NCBI GenBank assembly: GCA_037043015.1
Contig: CM073330.1
Coordinates: 9,380,512 to 9,444,511, forward strand
Direction: 5' to 3'
From: Bryum argenteum
Taxonomy: Eukaryota > Streptophyta > Bryopsida > Bryales > Bryaceae
DNA: 64,000 nucleotides
Part shown: in pieces, positions 23,560 to 33,649 of the stretch
Position numbering within the stretch: the stretch's first letter is position 1
Layout: every line of letters starts with the position of its first letter
Notes under the pieces: model-generated
Told to the model about the DNA's origin: nothing
The model's database searches: none
Seen by the model: the letters and a program-made list of their open reading frames with translations, nothing else
Position numbers and translations under genes: made by a program

Positions 23560-24570
23560 GAATATGGAATCTTCTTTCACCTCAGCGGCGGCTCAATTTC
23601 TTCTAAACCAGATAAATTCCTCAACCGTCAATGCAGCACTCTCAAAAGCTTGAAATCGACCATAGACAACACCATGGAATAATTTATATTCTCCCTCTCG
23701 CCGCCACTTAGCCGCGCCTTTCGGCATGTGCAGATCATTTTTTCTTTTCTAATGTCGGTCGGATACTTCTCCCCGGACTAAGTCAGGTGAACTCTCAAAG
23801 TACGAACCTCCGTTCTTGCATCCTTTCAAAGCAAGATTGCGCAAAGTACGCCAAGCCGAATTTTAAACCACCAGCAGATGGCAAGATATCAAAACTCCAT
23901 CCCGCTACTATCCGCTTCCACAATACAAATCTCCTTTGAAATGTAAACTTCCTCCCGCTCCCATCCGTCCCTCTGCTCCCGAAAAGCTTTCTAACACTCC
24001 GAACCTCGGTCAATGCAGCCAGACGAAGAGTTGTCCAAATAACGACACGCACAAAGTAGCCGAATCACAAAACACCAGCAGACGATCAAACATCAAAACT
24101 CCATCCCTCCCTCTCTCTTTCCGCTTCCACAAAACTGATCTCCTCTTGAATGTAGACTTCTTTATTCCCGTCAATCCCGTGCTTCCAAGAAGCTTCCGAA
24201 TCGTCAATGCATCATTTCAAGGCCGCCAAAGGAAGAGTTGACCAAAGAACGCCAAGCACAAAGAAGCTGAATCTCATATATCAAAATTCCATCCCTCCTC
24301 TTCGCTTCCATAAAACTGATCCCCTCTAAGATGTCAACTTCCTCCCTCTCCTATCCCGAGCTCCCACGAACTTTCTAACACTAGGAACCTCGTCAATACA
24401 TCCTTTCAACGCCGCCAGAGGAACCTTTCTCCACGCACGAAAGAAGCCGAATCTCAAACATCAAGGATTCTATCCCTCGCTCTCGCTAATCTTTGCTTCC
24501 ACAAAAACTGATCTCCTCTACAATGTCAACTTCCTCCTGCTCTCAGCAATCCCGAGCAAGGCTTCAATGC
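23560..24570. repeat. Diverged tandem repeat, unit about 180-204 bp
   Basis: Successive units start ATCAAAACTCCATCC at 23888, ATCAAAACTCCATCC at 24092, ATCAAAATTCCATCC at 24280 and ATCAAGGATTCTATCC at 24460. Each contains CTTCCACAAAACTGATCTCC, an AATGTMAACTTCCTC block, AACCTCGTCAATGCATC and GCCGCCA. Partial units extend left to about 23560. The array lies 0.7-1.7 kb upstream of the FPP start. Confidence 0.75.
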
Positions 24571-25106
24571 AGAGCAACTCCCTCGGATAAATTTCACGAT
24601 TCTTCCTCTCCACCTTGCTAGATTGTCTCTCTTTCGTTCCTGCGGCAATCAAGCACGATCCGCAGCCACCGAATCCCACGCAAACTTACAGAGACAGAAA
24701 TAGAGCGGGGCAATGATGAAGGCGTGGAAACGTGCGCAAGATGACGACGAATACGAACAATGCAAAGCAAAGCAAAGCAAAGCCCTGGCGATGGCGATGG
24801 TTGGAAGAAAGCAAGCTTGATCAAATCCAGTGTAAAAAATATTACAAAGCATTAAAAAAAGCAGCTTCAAAGACTAGAATACTGTACAAGCGAGAGAAAC
24901 GGAGAGGATTCAGTCACATTCCACTAGAATGTAATGTGGTTATCATCCATCCGGATCATTTAGTGTGGGGACCGAATAATTGAGATTTTGTGAGATCTGG
25001 ATACGGTACAGTACTGTATATATACCGTGTTACTAATGTGGTCGGTTGTTGCTACTTCTTTTATGATAACTGAGAACTTGTAAAGTTTCGATGGCGATAT
25101 GGTCCA
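24571..25106. other. Intergenic
   Basis: No gene is seen. A short GCAAA microsatellite occurs at about 24764-24783. Confidence 0.4.
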
Positions 25107-25476
25107 TTAACCCTTAAACGCCCAAGCAAGCCCGAGGGGCTTGATTCCAAGAGAATCTTCTCTGTAGCTCTCACTGTAATCGACTTTTCACTTATATTTT
25201 GATGTCAAACTGGTCACCGTCTTGTGATGCATTCAAAAAGTGAAATTTCACAATTCAAATCACAATTTGTATGTATGATTTTATGATTTGAAAGGATTGT
25301 GGTAGGTAGGTTGGGGTTGTACATAACCTTGTAGGAGGTTGCAAGCTCATCATTGATTGGTTCATTCATGGTGCCCAAGTTCAAAAAGTGCACTATTCAT
25401 GATGCCCAAGTCCAAAAGATGTTGTGATCCAATTTCGGGCTGCCCGTTTTAGACCCCATGGGCGTTTAAGGGTTAA
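25107..25476 (-). mobile_element. TTAA element A5 (370 bp)
   Basis: TTAA-CCCTTAAACGCCC to GGGCGTTTAAGGG-TTAA with unrelated flanks (ATGGTCCA and GTGACGTA). The left subterminal palindrome is perfect: CAAGCCC-GAG-GGGCTTG. The other end carries the palindrome CCCATGGG directly inside the terminal repeat. Confidence 0.87.
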
Positions 25477-25566
25477 GTGACGTAAAATGAGAGTTTCTAC
25501 TTTGTTCGGTCTAGAGGTCAACTATGTCTTTGCATCACCTAACTTGAATTGACTCCTATATTTGAA

Positions 25567-25856
25567 GATAGATAGATAGAAACTCTAGTCCCTTTCTAGG
25601 GGTTGTCGTGAATGAAGTGTTTGTTCGTCATACTAATATCCGGAAGGCCACCAGAGAAGGGGAAATTGGAACAATACTACTTCCTCCTCTCGAGGGTGGA
25701 TACTATAACTACGCTAGTTTTTAGCTAGTTACTAGTGCCTTGAAGATTCCTGACATAGTATCCCCACAAAGAGCTTTGAGGTACCCATATGACAAGATCC
25801 AAGGACCCCCCGCAGTAGTTGAGTGGACTATAGTGGTGAGCACCACACGGGCATGT
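25567..25856 (-). mobile_element. SINE S1, head truncated
   Basis: The body is clearly homologous to S2 at 33.3 kb, sharing TGGAACAATACTACTTCC, ACTATAACTACGCTAG and TGAGGTACCCATA. It has the same 3' tail of (GATA)n repeats read on the plus strand. The tRNA-like head present in S2 is missing. The copy ends where fragment C4 begins. Confidence 0.65.
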
Positions 25857-25890
25857 GAAAATGGCTTTTTCGGGGTTCTCCCTAAATGGG

Positions 25891-25922
<32 letters not shown>

Positions 25923-26100
25923 ATTACGACTTGAACCAACACTTCAAATATGATATGTGAGTGAAATCTCAAGGTAACCTCAAGATCCTACAGTTGAAGC
26001 TTTTAAAAAATGTTCAGATTAAGTTTTTGTAAGCATAAAGCAGAGGAAGGTCATTTTTGATAATTTAGGCAATTTTGCATCAAAGATCTATTGGAAATAA
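25857..26100 (-). mobile_element. TTAA element fragment C4
   Basis: GAAAATGGCTTTTTCGGGGT matches the reverse complement of the C3 right part. TACAGTTGAAGCTTTTAAA and AAGATCTATTGGAAATAA match the C3 left part with a decayed terminus. An A30 homopolymer lies inside it. Confidence 0.5.
25891..25920 (+). repeat. Poly(A) tract, 30 bases
   Basis: An uninterrupted run of 30 A inside C4, at a position where the related copy C2 has only a short A run. Slippage expansion is the simplest reading. Confidence 0.95.
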
Positions 26101-27199
26101 GTGCTAAAACCATGATGAAAAAAAAAGAAAAAGAGAGACGTGCATTTTTAATGCATGACACACCCCATGAATGAATTATAGGTGGGAGCCTGAGCTGCAT
26201 GTTCTCGTACAGTAGATGCCATGTAACAGAATGTTAAATTAATTAATGAGGCTGCAACATAAAAGTTAACAGAAATGCACGGTTGCTTGCTTTCAAGAGC
26301 ATCTTTTGGAATCAATTATTTATGAAAATACATTAAAATTTGGTATATATACAACTATTGGCTCAGCTGTTACCGGCACTGAAGGTGCAGTAACTTTCTG
26401 ACAGTGCTCAATAGTTTCACCACTAATTTTGTTTTTGTTTTTATTGCTTTGTTTGTATTTGGTTGCAAGGTACATTTTTGTGGGTTGAAAGCAATTACCG
26501 TTATTGTACACATTTGAATGTAGGACAAATTTAATTACCGTAGCCTCTACCAGATTTTGCTTTTGTCGGAACGAAATAATCATCATTTTTCATGAAATGA
26601 TCATCATTTTTCACCTATAGATTTCATCGTCGTGTTTCTAGAGTTTATTGTTTTTTCGGTTTTTTACTATGTCAAAAATATGGAGTTTAAGAAACATGAA
26701 GATTTTGAAGAATTATGATTTCAATTACATGTAGTTTTGAAGGACTTTGCATTTTATGGGTTGATTTTTTATTTTTATTTTTTTGGAATAATGAATTACT
26801 GCATAAATATGGTAGAGGTGATGGTTAGTAGTCTCACCATCAATGTTATGACCTTGGGATGTGCTCACACCAAGAGGGGTTACTAGTGGCAATCACACCA
26901 TTGGTGTGGTGACTAATGGGTATACATTAGAGTATAGGTAAAGTAAATACTTTATTCATGGGAGCTACCGTAGGTTTGGAACTCTCCCTCTTTACGACCT
27001 CGGGGAACGAACATTCAAGAATATGTTGGACAAATACTCTATTCACATCTACTTCAAAATAGGTATGAAATTCTTCTTCGTGATTTGGACTATGTTGTTA
27101 CCTATCATAGAGTGGAGGGTTGGTAAAGGACATCCTTGGGGACATGGTGCTTATTTCTTACATCACTAACCCTAGGTTCGAAGTGGTGAAACAAGAAAA
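26101..27199. other. AT-rich intergenic
   Basis: No gene seen. A CACCATTGGTGTGGTG-type partial palindrome occurs near 26900. Confidence 0.4.
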
Positions 27200-27490
27200 A
27201 GAGGAGGAACTCCAACCTATTTAGAGGCCAGCGTGAATAGAGTGTTCATTGGACCTATCCTTGAATGTATGCCTCGAGGTCATCACACCAATGACAGGAC
27301 TACTAATCCCTCTCGGGGTGAACACTATGCTAGTTCCTACCTAGTGGCTTTGAGGTACCCATACAACGAGGTCCAAAAACCTTACCATGATTGGGTGGAA
27401 TATGTTGGTGAAACAAAATAAGACATTATGGGTACCAACCTCCTCAAAAGCCTTAGAAGAGATTCCCTTAAAACTTCGGCCTTTTGTTCT
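27200..27490 (-). mobile_element. SINE S3, old copy
   Basis: Weaker homology to S2 over AACTCC...GGCCAGCGTGAATAGAGTGT, ACTATGCTAGTTCCTACCTA and TTTGAGGTACCCATACAACG, then a decayed head region (ACCTCCTCA). It appears to be the oldest of three copies. Confidence 0.45.
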
Positions 27491-27840
27491 CAAGAACATG
27501 ACAATTCATGTGAGGTGATTTTGCACTTTCCAAAGAGGCAACGTGAAGCAACATAGAAAAATGTTTCGTTATCACACTTGTGGTGTTTTCCATGCTTTGG
27601 GAAAAAAGTGATGCCAATGTTGTGCTTTGTGTCCTTTGACTAGATGATCCAATAAGTTATGTATGAGCATATTTTGGAGGACCCAGCTGATGTTGATGGG
27701 AAACTGTGCTTTTTGACCAACATGCCTTGAAAATTGTATATGATCTCCAAAAGTGTGCAAGAAGTAACTTCCAAAGAAAGATTGCATGATTGAGACACTT
27801 TATTTTCATAATCATTATTCAGGATTATTGAAAACAATCG

Positions 27841-28110
27841 TTAACCCCCTAACTTTCTTTAAAGCCGGAAACGGGTTTTGGAGGTTCCCGCAAGAGAAAA
27901 AACTCAGCCAACTTTGACCATTATAATCTCACAAATGAGGAAGAATGAACGGTTCAAATTTGGTATGTGAGAAGAATGTCAAGTGAAATTTGAGATCTTA
28001 CAGTTGAATCTTTTAAATATTTCTTAGACTGAGATTTTATGAGCGTAATTTAAAGGAAGGTCAAATTTTGTGACTTAGACCGTTTTGCAAGAAGGAGATT
28101 TAGGGGTTAA
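27841..28110 (-). mobile_element. TTAA element C2 (270 bp)
   Basis: TTAA at 27841-27844 and TTAA at 28107-28110. The ends are CCCCCTAACTTTC and GAGATTTAGGGG. The interior (CCATTATAATCTCACAAATG, GATCTTACAGTTGAATC) matches C1 in reverse. The flanks do not repeat beyond TTAA. Confidence 0.7.
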
Positions 28111-28480
28111 ATATCTTCTTACTTTTTCTAGTGGCTACTTAGGTAAATGTTGGTACTGTCATGAGAAGAATGATATCTCTAGCTCAAACATGAATGTGAA
28201 TAATGAGGATCATTCTAACTTATGAATAAATGTTATAATGTTCCCATTTAGATGGTTGGAAGCATTAAGTAGGCGAAAGCTTTGAATGTTTATGAATATC
28301 ATGATTTTCGAAACTTAGTCCATTTGATGTTTGACCAAGAGGTTCATTAGTGTTGTAGCATCCAATGAAGAACACGCAAAAAATTTGCAAAAAAGTGGCT
28401 TATAATTTGGACCATTCAATGCATTCAAAATTCCCATTAATTTGTAAGAGATGCTAAAAAGCATCATAGATTGTTATAAT
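28111..28480. other. AT-rich intergenic
   Basis: Nothing recognised. Confidence 0.4.
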
Positions 28481-28747
28481 TTAACCCTTAAACGCACATG
28501 GGGTCCCTTGAAACGGGCAGCCCAAAATTGGATCTTTGGACTTGGGCATCATGATTAGTGCACTTTTTGAAAATGGGCATCATGAATGAACCAATCAATG
28601 ATGAGCTTGCAACCTCCCACAAGGTTATGTACAACCCCAACCTACCTACCACAATCCTTTCAAAGCTCATACAAATTGTATTTCGAATTGTAAAATTGCA
28701 CTTTTTGAATGCATCATAGGAAGGTGACGAGCTTAACAACAAAATAT
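28481..28747 (+). mobile_element. TTAA element A6, right end lost to the 126-bp array
   Basis: TTAA-CCCTTAAACGCAC starts the copy. It follows A1 to AAGGTGACGAGCTTAACAAC-AAAATAT and then breaks off exactly where the 126-bp tandem array begins. A ~30-bp internal stretch is deleted (TCATACAAATTG region). Confidence 0.75.
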
Positions 28748-28754
28748 GGTTACA

Positions 28755-29515
28755 CACAATATAACCATGAGTTCGGGGGTTAGTTTTGTGGGGGTAGCGA
28801 CACCCTCCCTCGCACCAGCGACTCTCCCGTTTCCCGGGAGCCCATGACTACGTTCTCACAAGCGATAATCTATGCCATAAAGTAGAATAACCACGAGTTC
28901 GGGGGTAGTTTTTGTGCGGGTAGCGATGACCCTCCCTCACATGCGACTCACTACCGTTTCCAGGAACCCATGGCTACGTTCTCACATGCGATAATCTATG
29001 CCATAAAGTAGAATAACCACGAGTTCGGGGGTAGTTTTTGTGCGGGTAGCGATGACCCTCCCTCACATGCGACTCACTACCGTTTCCAGGAACCCATGGC
29101 TACGTTCTCACATGCGATAATCTATGCCATAAAGTAGAATAACCACGAGTTCGGGGGTAGTTTTTGTGCGGGTAGCGATGACCCTCCCTCACAAGCGACT
29201 CACTACGGTTTCCGGGAACCCATGGCTACGTTCTCACATGCGATAATCTATGCCATAAAGTAGAATAACCACGAGTTCGGGGGTAGTTTTTGTGCGGGTA
29301 GCGATGACCCTCCCTCACATGCGACTCACTACCGTTTCCAGGAACCCATGGCTACGTTCTCACATGCGATAATCTATGCCATAAAGTAGAATAACCACGA
29401 GTTCGGGGGTAGTTTTTGTGCGGGTAGCGATGACCCTCCCTTGCACGCGACTCTCTCCCGTTTCCGGGAACCCATGGTTATGCTCTCACATGGGATAAGC
29501 TATGCCATAAAGTAG
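28755..29515. repeat. Tandem array of six 126-bp units
   Basis: The junction motif ATAAAGTAG recurs with an exact 126-base period: its AGTAG begins at 28881, 29007, 29133, 29259, 29385 and 29511. The inner units are almost identical, while the first and last differ at many sites, for example CTCTCCCGTTTCC against CTCACTACCGTTTCC. All six frames contain stops, so it is not coding despite the multiple-of-three period. Units are contiguous, without spacers. Confidence 0.93.
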
Positions 29516-29972
29516 GGTGGATAGATAAATTGCTCGAATCGTACATGGTGCATGGAAGCTTGGAGACCAACTAGCCCATGATGAATCCACTGACATAATT
29601 TCCAGGTTTAGCAAATAATCCCCCATAACTGAAGAGGAGATTCTCCAATTAAGGGAGCTGTCAACTTGTGGAACTTGGGGGCTTGGGGTGAGGGATATTC
29701 GTGGACTGTTTAGTCAGACCCTCCCAATTTTAGGATTCTCATGTGGCCACTTCTAATTGGAATGGATCTTTCAACTTGTTACTTGAGCATGCATGGGATG
29801 GGTCAATAAAAATATTTCAGTTGAAATAGTTGCTCCCGTGTTTGAGCTGATAATCAGGAGCCCCAATGTGGGTGGTTGTCTGAATTACTCCCTTTTTTAT
29901 GGCTATCAACCTGCATATCTTTTTGTTGAGATGGCAGCATTTTTATGGAGGTGGTCTTCTTGAATTAAACCC
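29516..29972. other. Intergenic
   Basis: Nothing recognised between the 126-bp array and the K element. Confidence 0.4.
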
Positions 29973-29975
29973 TAA

Positions 29976-30748
29976 GGGCATCCTCAATGGACACGGAATA
30001 CACTCCCTCTAAACCAAATTCTATCTTTTGACTGATCTAAAATTCGAAATTAGTATTATCATCATTAGAAGCGCATGTAAATAAACATGAGATATTTCTT
30101 AAGAAAAAAAATTGTGAAATTGGGACGTAGGTGAAATCCCTCATTAAAAACATCACATTTTCAAAATTTATGAGGGAGTGCACCAATTCTTGCTTAACCC
30201 TTAAAGGTTCTTGATGCGAAATTGTTTAAATCATGAAAATAGACATTCCCCTACTTCAGGCCTTAAAACTCTCAATCTAAGCATTACTTGGAAGATCCAA
30301 CTGTAGGATCTTAAAGTTAACTTAGCCTTCCACACACTGGCCAGAATTGAACCGTTCATTTGTGAGATTATAATGATCAAAGTTGGCTGAATTTTCTCCC
30401 TGCGGAAATTCCAAAAGGCGATTTCCGCTTTCTTGGACCTTTAGGGGTTAGAAATGGGAAGATCCTCACACGCTCTTTCTAAATTTTAGAAATATAGAGG
30501 GAATAGGGGGGGGGGGTCACCTACTTTTTAAGCAAGATTTGGTGCACTCTCTCTAAATTTTGAAAATGTGGTATTTTCAATGAGGGATTTCACCTATGCC
30601 CCAATTTCACAAAAAAAAATCTTGAGAAATATCTCACGTTTATTTACATGCGCTTCTATTGATAATAATTTTAATTTCTAATTTTAAAGCAATCAAAAGA
30701 TAGAATTTGGTTTAGGGGGAGCTTATTCAATGTCCATTGAGGATGCTC
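29976..30748. mobile_element. TAA-type element K with very long inverted arms, carrying C1
   Basis: TAA flanks both sides (29973-29975 and 30749-30751). The ends are GGGCATCCTCAATGG and, reverse complemented, GAGCATCCTCAATGG. The arms are about 200 bp or more each and pair through AAATTCTATCTTTTGA and AATAAACATGAGATATTTCT-type blocks, so K is mostly foldback. A 258-bp C1 element sits at the apex of the left arm. A 3-bp TWA target duplication with a G-rich end is typical of PIF/Harbinger-type MITEs. No protein is present. Confidence 0.7.
30194..30451 (+). mobile_element. TTAA element C1 (258 bp), nested in K
   Basis: TTAA-CCCTTAAAGGTTC to GGACCTTTAGGGG-TTAG. It interrupts the left arm of K at TCTTGC-TTAA. 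The matching place in the right arm of K (30526-30529) still reads CTTGC-TTAA-AAAG when reverse complemented. That is an empty site, and it shows TTAA was duplicated on insertion (the right copy is now TTAG). Confidence 0.85.
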
Positions 30749-30751
30749 TAA

Positions 30752-31136
30752 GAGCATGCCCAACCCTGTGCTCCAGGCCGGGCTGCTGGGCTACGTCGCA
30801 AACTCTCATGGGCCACTCGGGCGAACGTCGATATTCCACTCCATTCCGGAAGGCGAGGCACGTAAAAAGGCAGTTCATCAATCACACTTTCTCACAAGTG
30901 ATTCTAATAAAATTATTTTCTTCCAATAAAATCTATGCCATATGTCACTCTCCCATTGGTTAATGGGGACCCTAAAATGTGAGTGAAGGCACATCATAAC
31001 TTTGAGTTGTGTTGTGCTAAAATTTAGGAGACCTCAACCCTCTTGACTGAGTTACATGGATAGTGTGTGGGTTGGGGTTCCTCACATGCCAGAGAAGGCT
31101 CCACTGTTCAGCCCATAGTGTGCGTTGAGCATGCTC
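30752..31136. mobile_element. TAA-type element L (385 bp)
   Basis: Its left TAA (30749-30751) is also the right TAA of K, and its right TAA (31137-31139) is also the left TAA of M. The ends are GAGCATGCCCAACCC and, reverse complemented, GAGCATGCTCAACGC. The interior is alignable to M over CATTGGTTAAT, GAGTTACATGGATAG-like and GGGTTGGGGTTCC blocks. Confidence 0.7.
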
Positions 31137-31139
31137 TAA

Positions 31140-31487
31140 GAGCCTACCCAGCCCAGCGCGCTTGTTCGGGGGGGGGAAGCCTCTACGGCGTGCCGAAGAG
31201 GGCAGCGGTGTTTGGCTAGCAAGCTGGCCAAGCTAGTGGAGGACCGGTGAGCAAGGCCGCGGAAGCGTTCAAAGGGTCGTCGCAAGCCGCCACAAGGCAT
31301 TCCCGCATTGGTTAATAAGAAACTCAGATGTGAGAGAAGGGACAGTGAAACTTGGAATTATAACGAGTTATAACCCAAAGAACGTCAATCCTCTTGGCCA
31401 AGTAACAGATTTGTTGCGTGGGCTGGGGTTCTTTCCACGGCAAAAGTGACTCTAGCCTTCGACTTGCGCAAAGGGCTCGGCATGCTC
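31140..31487. mobile_element. TAA-type element M (348 bp)
   Basis: TAA flanks both sides (31137-31139 and 31488-31490). The ends are GAGCCTACCCAGCCC and, reverse complemented, GAGCATGCCGAGCCC. It is a diverged sister of L in the same orientation (CATTGGTTAATAAG, CAAGTAACAGATTTG, GGGCTGGGGTTCT). Confidence 0.7.
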
Positions 31488-31588
31488 TAAAGAAGGGTGG
31501 CCTCAGAGCTACCAAAGGCCCTCAAAATTGCCTTTTTGATGTAAGTACAAAATACATATATTTACTTATACTTTCAAAATGAATTTGT

Positions 31589-32138
31589 TTAACCTCTAAA
31601 GGCCCAATGGGCTTGGAGAAAAACTTAAATGTGTTATAATTTATGCATTTTGTAATTTTTATGAAGATTCCTTCGAAAGACAACATGAACATCAAATTGC
31701 TCAAATGATACCAATATAATTAAATTTCTTTAAAATTAGTAACTTTTAATTTAATGATGAATTAAAGAGAGTAAATCTTCAAAGATCAATAGAAAATACA
31801 CTTTCTATTACTAGTAGTTGAAAATTGATATGATTAGCTATAATACATATTATCTGATAATATAGAGAAAGTCCACACATAACCTAAGAGGAACACTATT
31901 AGTTTTCCCAAAATTGTAAGTTTTCCTACTCTAAGAAAACCTTACCCTATTTGTGTTTGAAGGCTTATTCTGAACTATGTATAAATCCAAACGAGGTTTT
32001 GTAAACTGCATGTGATTCTAAACTTTCCAAACTCCCGAAAAATAAAAAATATAGATTAAAAATTTATTTTTAGTGTGCTAGAGCTCCTCAAAATTCGGGA
32101 CCGACCATAAAATGATTGATTGGGCTCTTAGGAGTTAA
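31589..32138 (+). mobile_element. TTAA element E2 (550 bp)
   Basis: TTAA-CCTCTAAAGGCCC to GGGCTCTTAGGAG-TTAA, the same length as E1 and alignable throughout (AAACTTAAATGTGTTATAA, GTTGAAAATTGATATGATTA, GACCGACCATAAAATGATTG). The left subterminal palindrome is GCCCAATGGGC. Confidence 0.75.
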
Positions 32139-32672
32139 AATTAATACAAAAACAATTTGGTTTATTAGCTATGAGGGTTACAACCACCAAGTGTGATGCT
32201 AACTTCCTTGCCAAATTTGAAAGCACTTTCATCACTCTAAACCCAAATCCATGTAACTTACCAAGAGTTGTATTGGCAATTTAGAGTCAAAGTAAGTCAT
32301 ACTTCTTCGTCTATGGACAAAATAGACTTCTTGTTCATTTATTAGATTCCATTCTTTGGACTGAAAGAGGATGGACACCAAACACTAGAAGAAGAAGAAG
32401 AAAAAAAAACATATGTTGGATGTCTTGATCACATTATTGCCTACTTTGACCAGCCCAAAAAGCCCTAGGAACACGGAGCATTATTGCAAAAATACTTGAC
32501 ACTTGTAAAAAGGAGCAACACCAATAGTGGGTCGAATATTCATATATTTATTCATAAAGTCTTGGCCATTATATAAATTTTTATTTCGAATAGAATAATA
32601 TTTTGAAATTGTCCCTTACTGAAACATAATGCCAATTTGATACATGTTTTCAAGTTTTATGAGGTAATCCGG
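32139..32672. other. Intergenic
   Basis: Nothing recognised; a short GAA run lies near 32395. Confidence 0.4.
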
Positions 32673-32890
32673 TTCACCCCTAAATTTTCTTGTGTGTTTT
32701 TGGAGCTTGAAACCTCATAACTCCAATTCTCTACCTTTGTGCACTCTGGGGAGTGTAATACAAATTGTCTTACGTTTTTTAAGCTCCCAACCGTAAGATC
32801 TCATAGTTAAGTCTATTTATAGTCAATTGGCCGTTGTGTGTTTATGATTTGCAAGATTATAACATCCAAACTTTGTGCGAAAGTGTTTAC
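32673..32890 (+). mobile_element. TTAA element fragment D2
   Basis: TTCA then CCCCTAAATTTTCTTG. The interior matches D1 (GAGCTTGAAACCTCATAACT, TTAAGCTCCCAACCGTAAG, GGCCGTTG). The right end is not found. Confidence 0.4.
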
Positions 32891-33284
32891 TAAATTTTCT
32901 GAACCTTTCAAGCTTGCTCTTACGAATTTGAAGCTTTCACTTATGGAATTGGTAAACTTTTTGACTCGGGGTCCGTTTGGAATTGATCATAAAATATATT
33001 CTTGGAAATAAAAAAACTTGAAAAGAAAAAAAATAATTATTGCAAGCATAGGGTGTGAAACTAAAATCCGCATTAAAATACTCTAATAATGGAATCGGAC
33101 TCTGCAGTTTGTTGCACACACACCTTACACTATGGGAAACACTCAATAAAAACCTAAGTCAGAAATATTGATACAAATCCAAAAACCTAGCTTGCCCGAA
33201 GTGGCAAAAGACTCTTTTGCTCTACAAGGATACTTAGAGGTTACTTCACATGATCATTCATTCAAAAATTCTGATTGATACCCA

Positions 33285-33635
33285 TATAGATAGATAGAAA
33301 CTCCGGTCCCTTTCTAAAGGGCCGGCGTGAATGAAGTGTCGGTTCGTAATGCTAATATCCCGATGGCCACCGGACAAGGGGAAATTGGAACAATACTACT
33401 TCCCCCTCTCGAGAGTGGACACTATAACTACGCTAGTTTCTAGCCTAATTACTAGTGCCTTGAAGATACTTGACATAGTATTCCCCAAAGGACTTTGAGG
33501 TACCCATACAACATGGACCTCCCACAATAATTGGGTGGACTATAGTGGTGAGCACCAAGCCGACATAGGGAATAAAACCCACGACCTCCTCATTGGGGGC
33601 CTAAGCCCTAACCACCTAGCCAAGGCTTGTGGTGC
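33285..33635 (-). mobile_element. tRNA-derived SINE S2, complete, with 14-bp target duplication
   Basis: Read on the minus strand, the element starts GGCACCACAAGCC at 33635. It carries an A-box-like TGGCTAGGTGG (33622-33612) and a B-box-like GGTTTTATTCC (33579-33569) 32 bases apart. An unrelated body follows, ending in a (TCTA)n tail at 33298-33285. An exact direct repeat CTGATTGATACCCA occurs at 33271-33284 and 33636-33649. Order, spacing, simple tail and target duplication are those of a tRNA-derived SINE. SINEs encode no protein and depend on a LINE. Confidence 0.85.
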
Positions 33636-33649
33636 CTGATTGATACCCA

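Noticed and set aside
27160-27185. GGTTCGAAGTGG as a tRNA B box
   Set aside because: No acceptor or anticodon arms can be drawn around it, so no tRNA gene is called anywhere in the window.
28755-29515. Regular array as a possible CRISPR or protein-coding repeat
   Set aside because: Units are contiguous with no variable spacers, and every frame has stops. The genome is eukaryotic.
621-32138. TTAA elements as PIF/Harbinger (TTA/TAA) or Tc1/mariner (TA) MITEs
   Set aside because: With TTA or TAA as duplication the ends would be unequal. With TA the neighbouring T and A should vary, but TTAA is constant in intact copies. The empty site in K also shows TTAA on one side becoming two.
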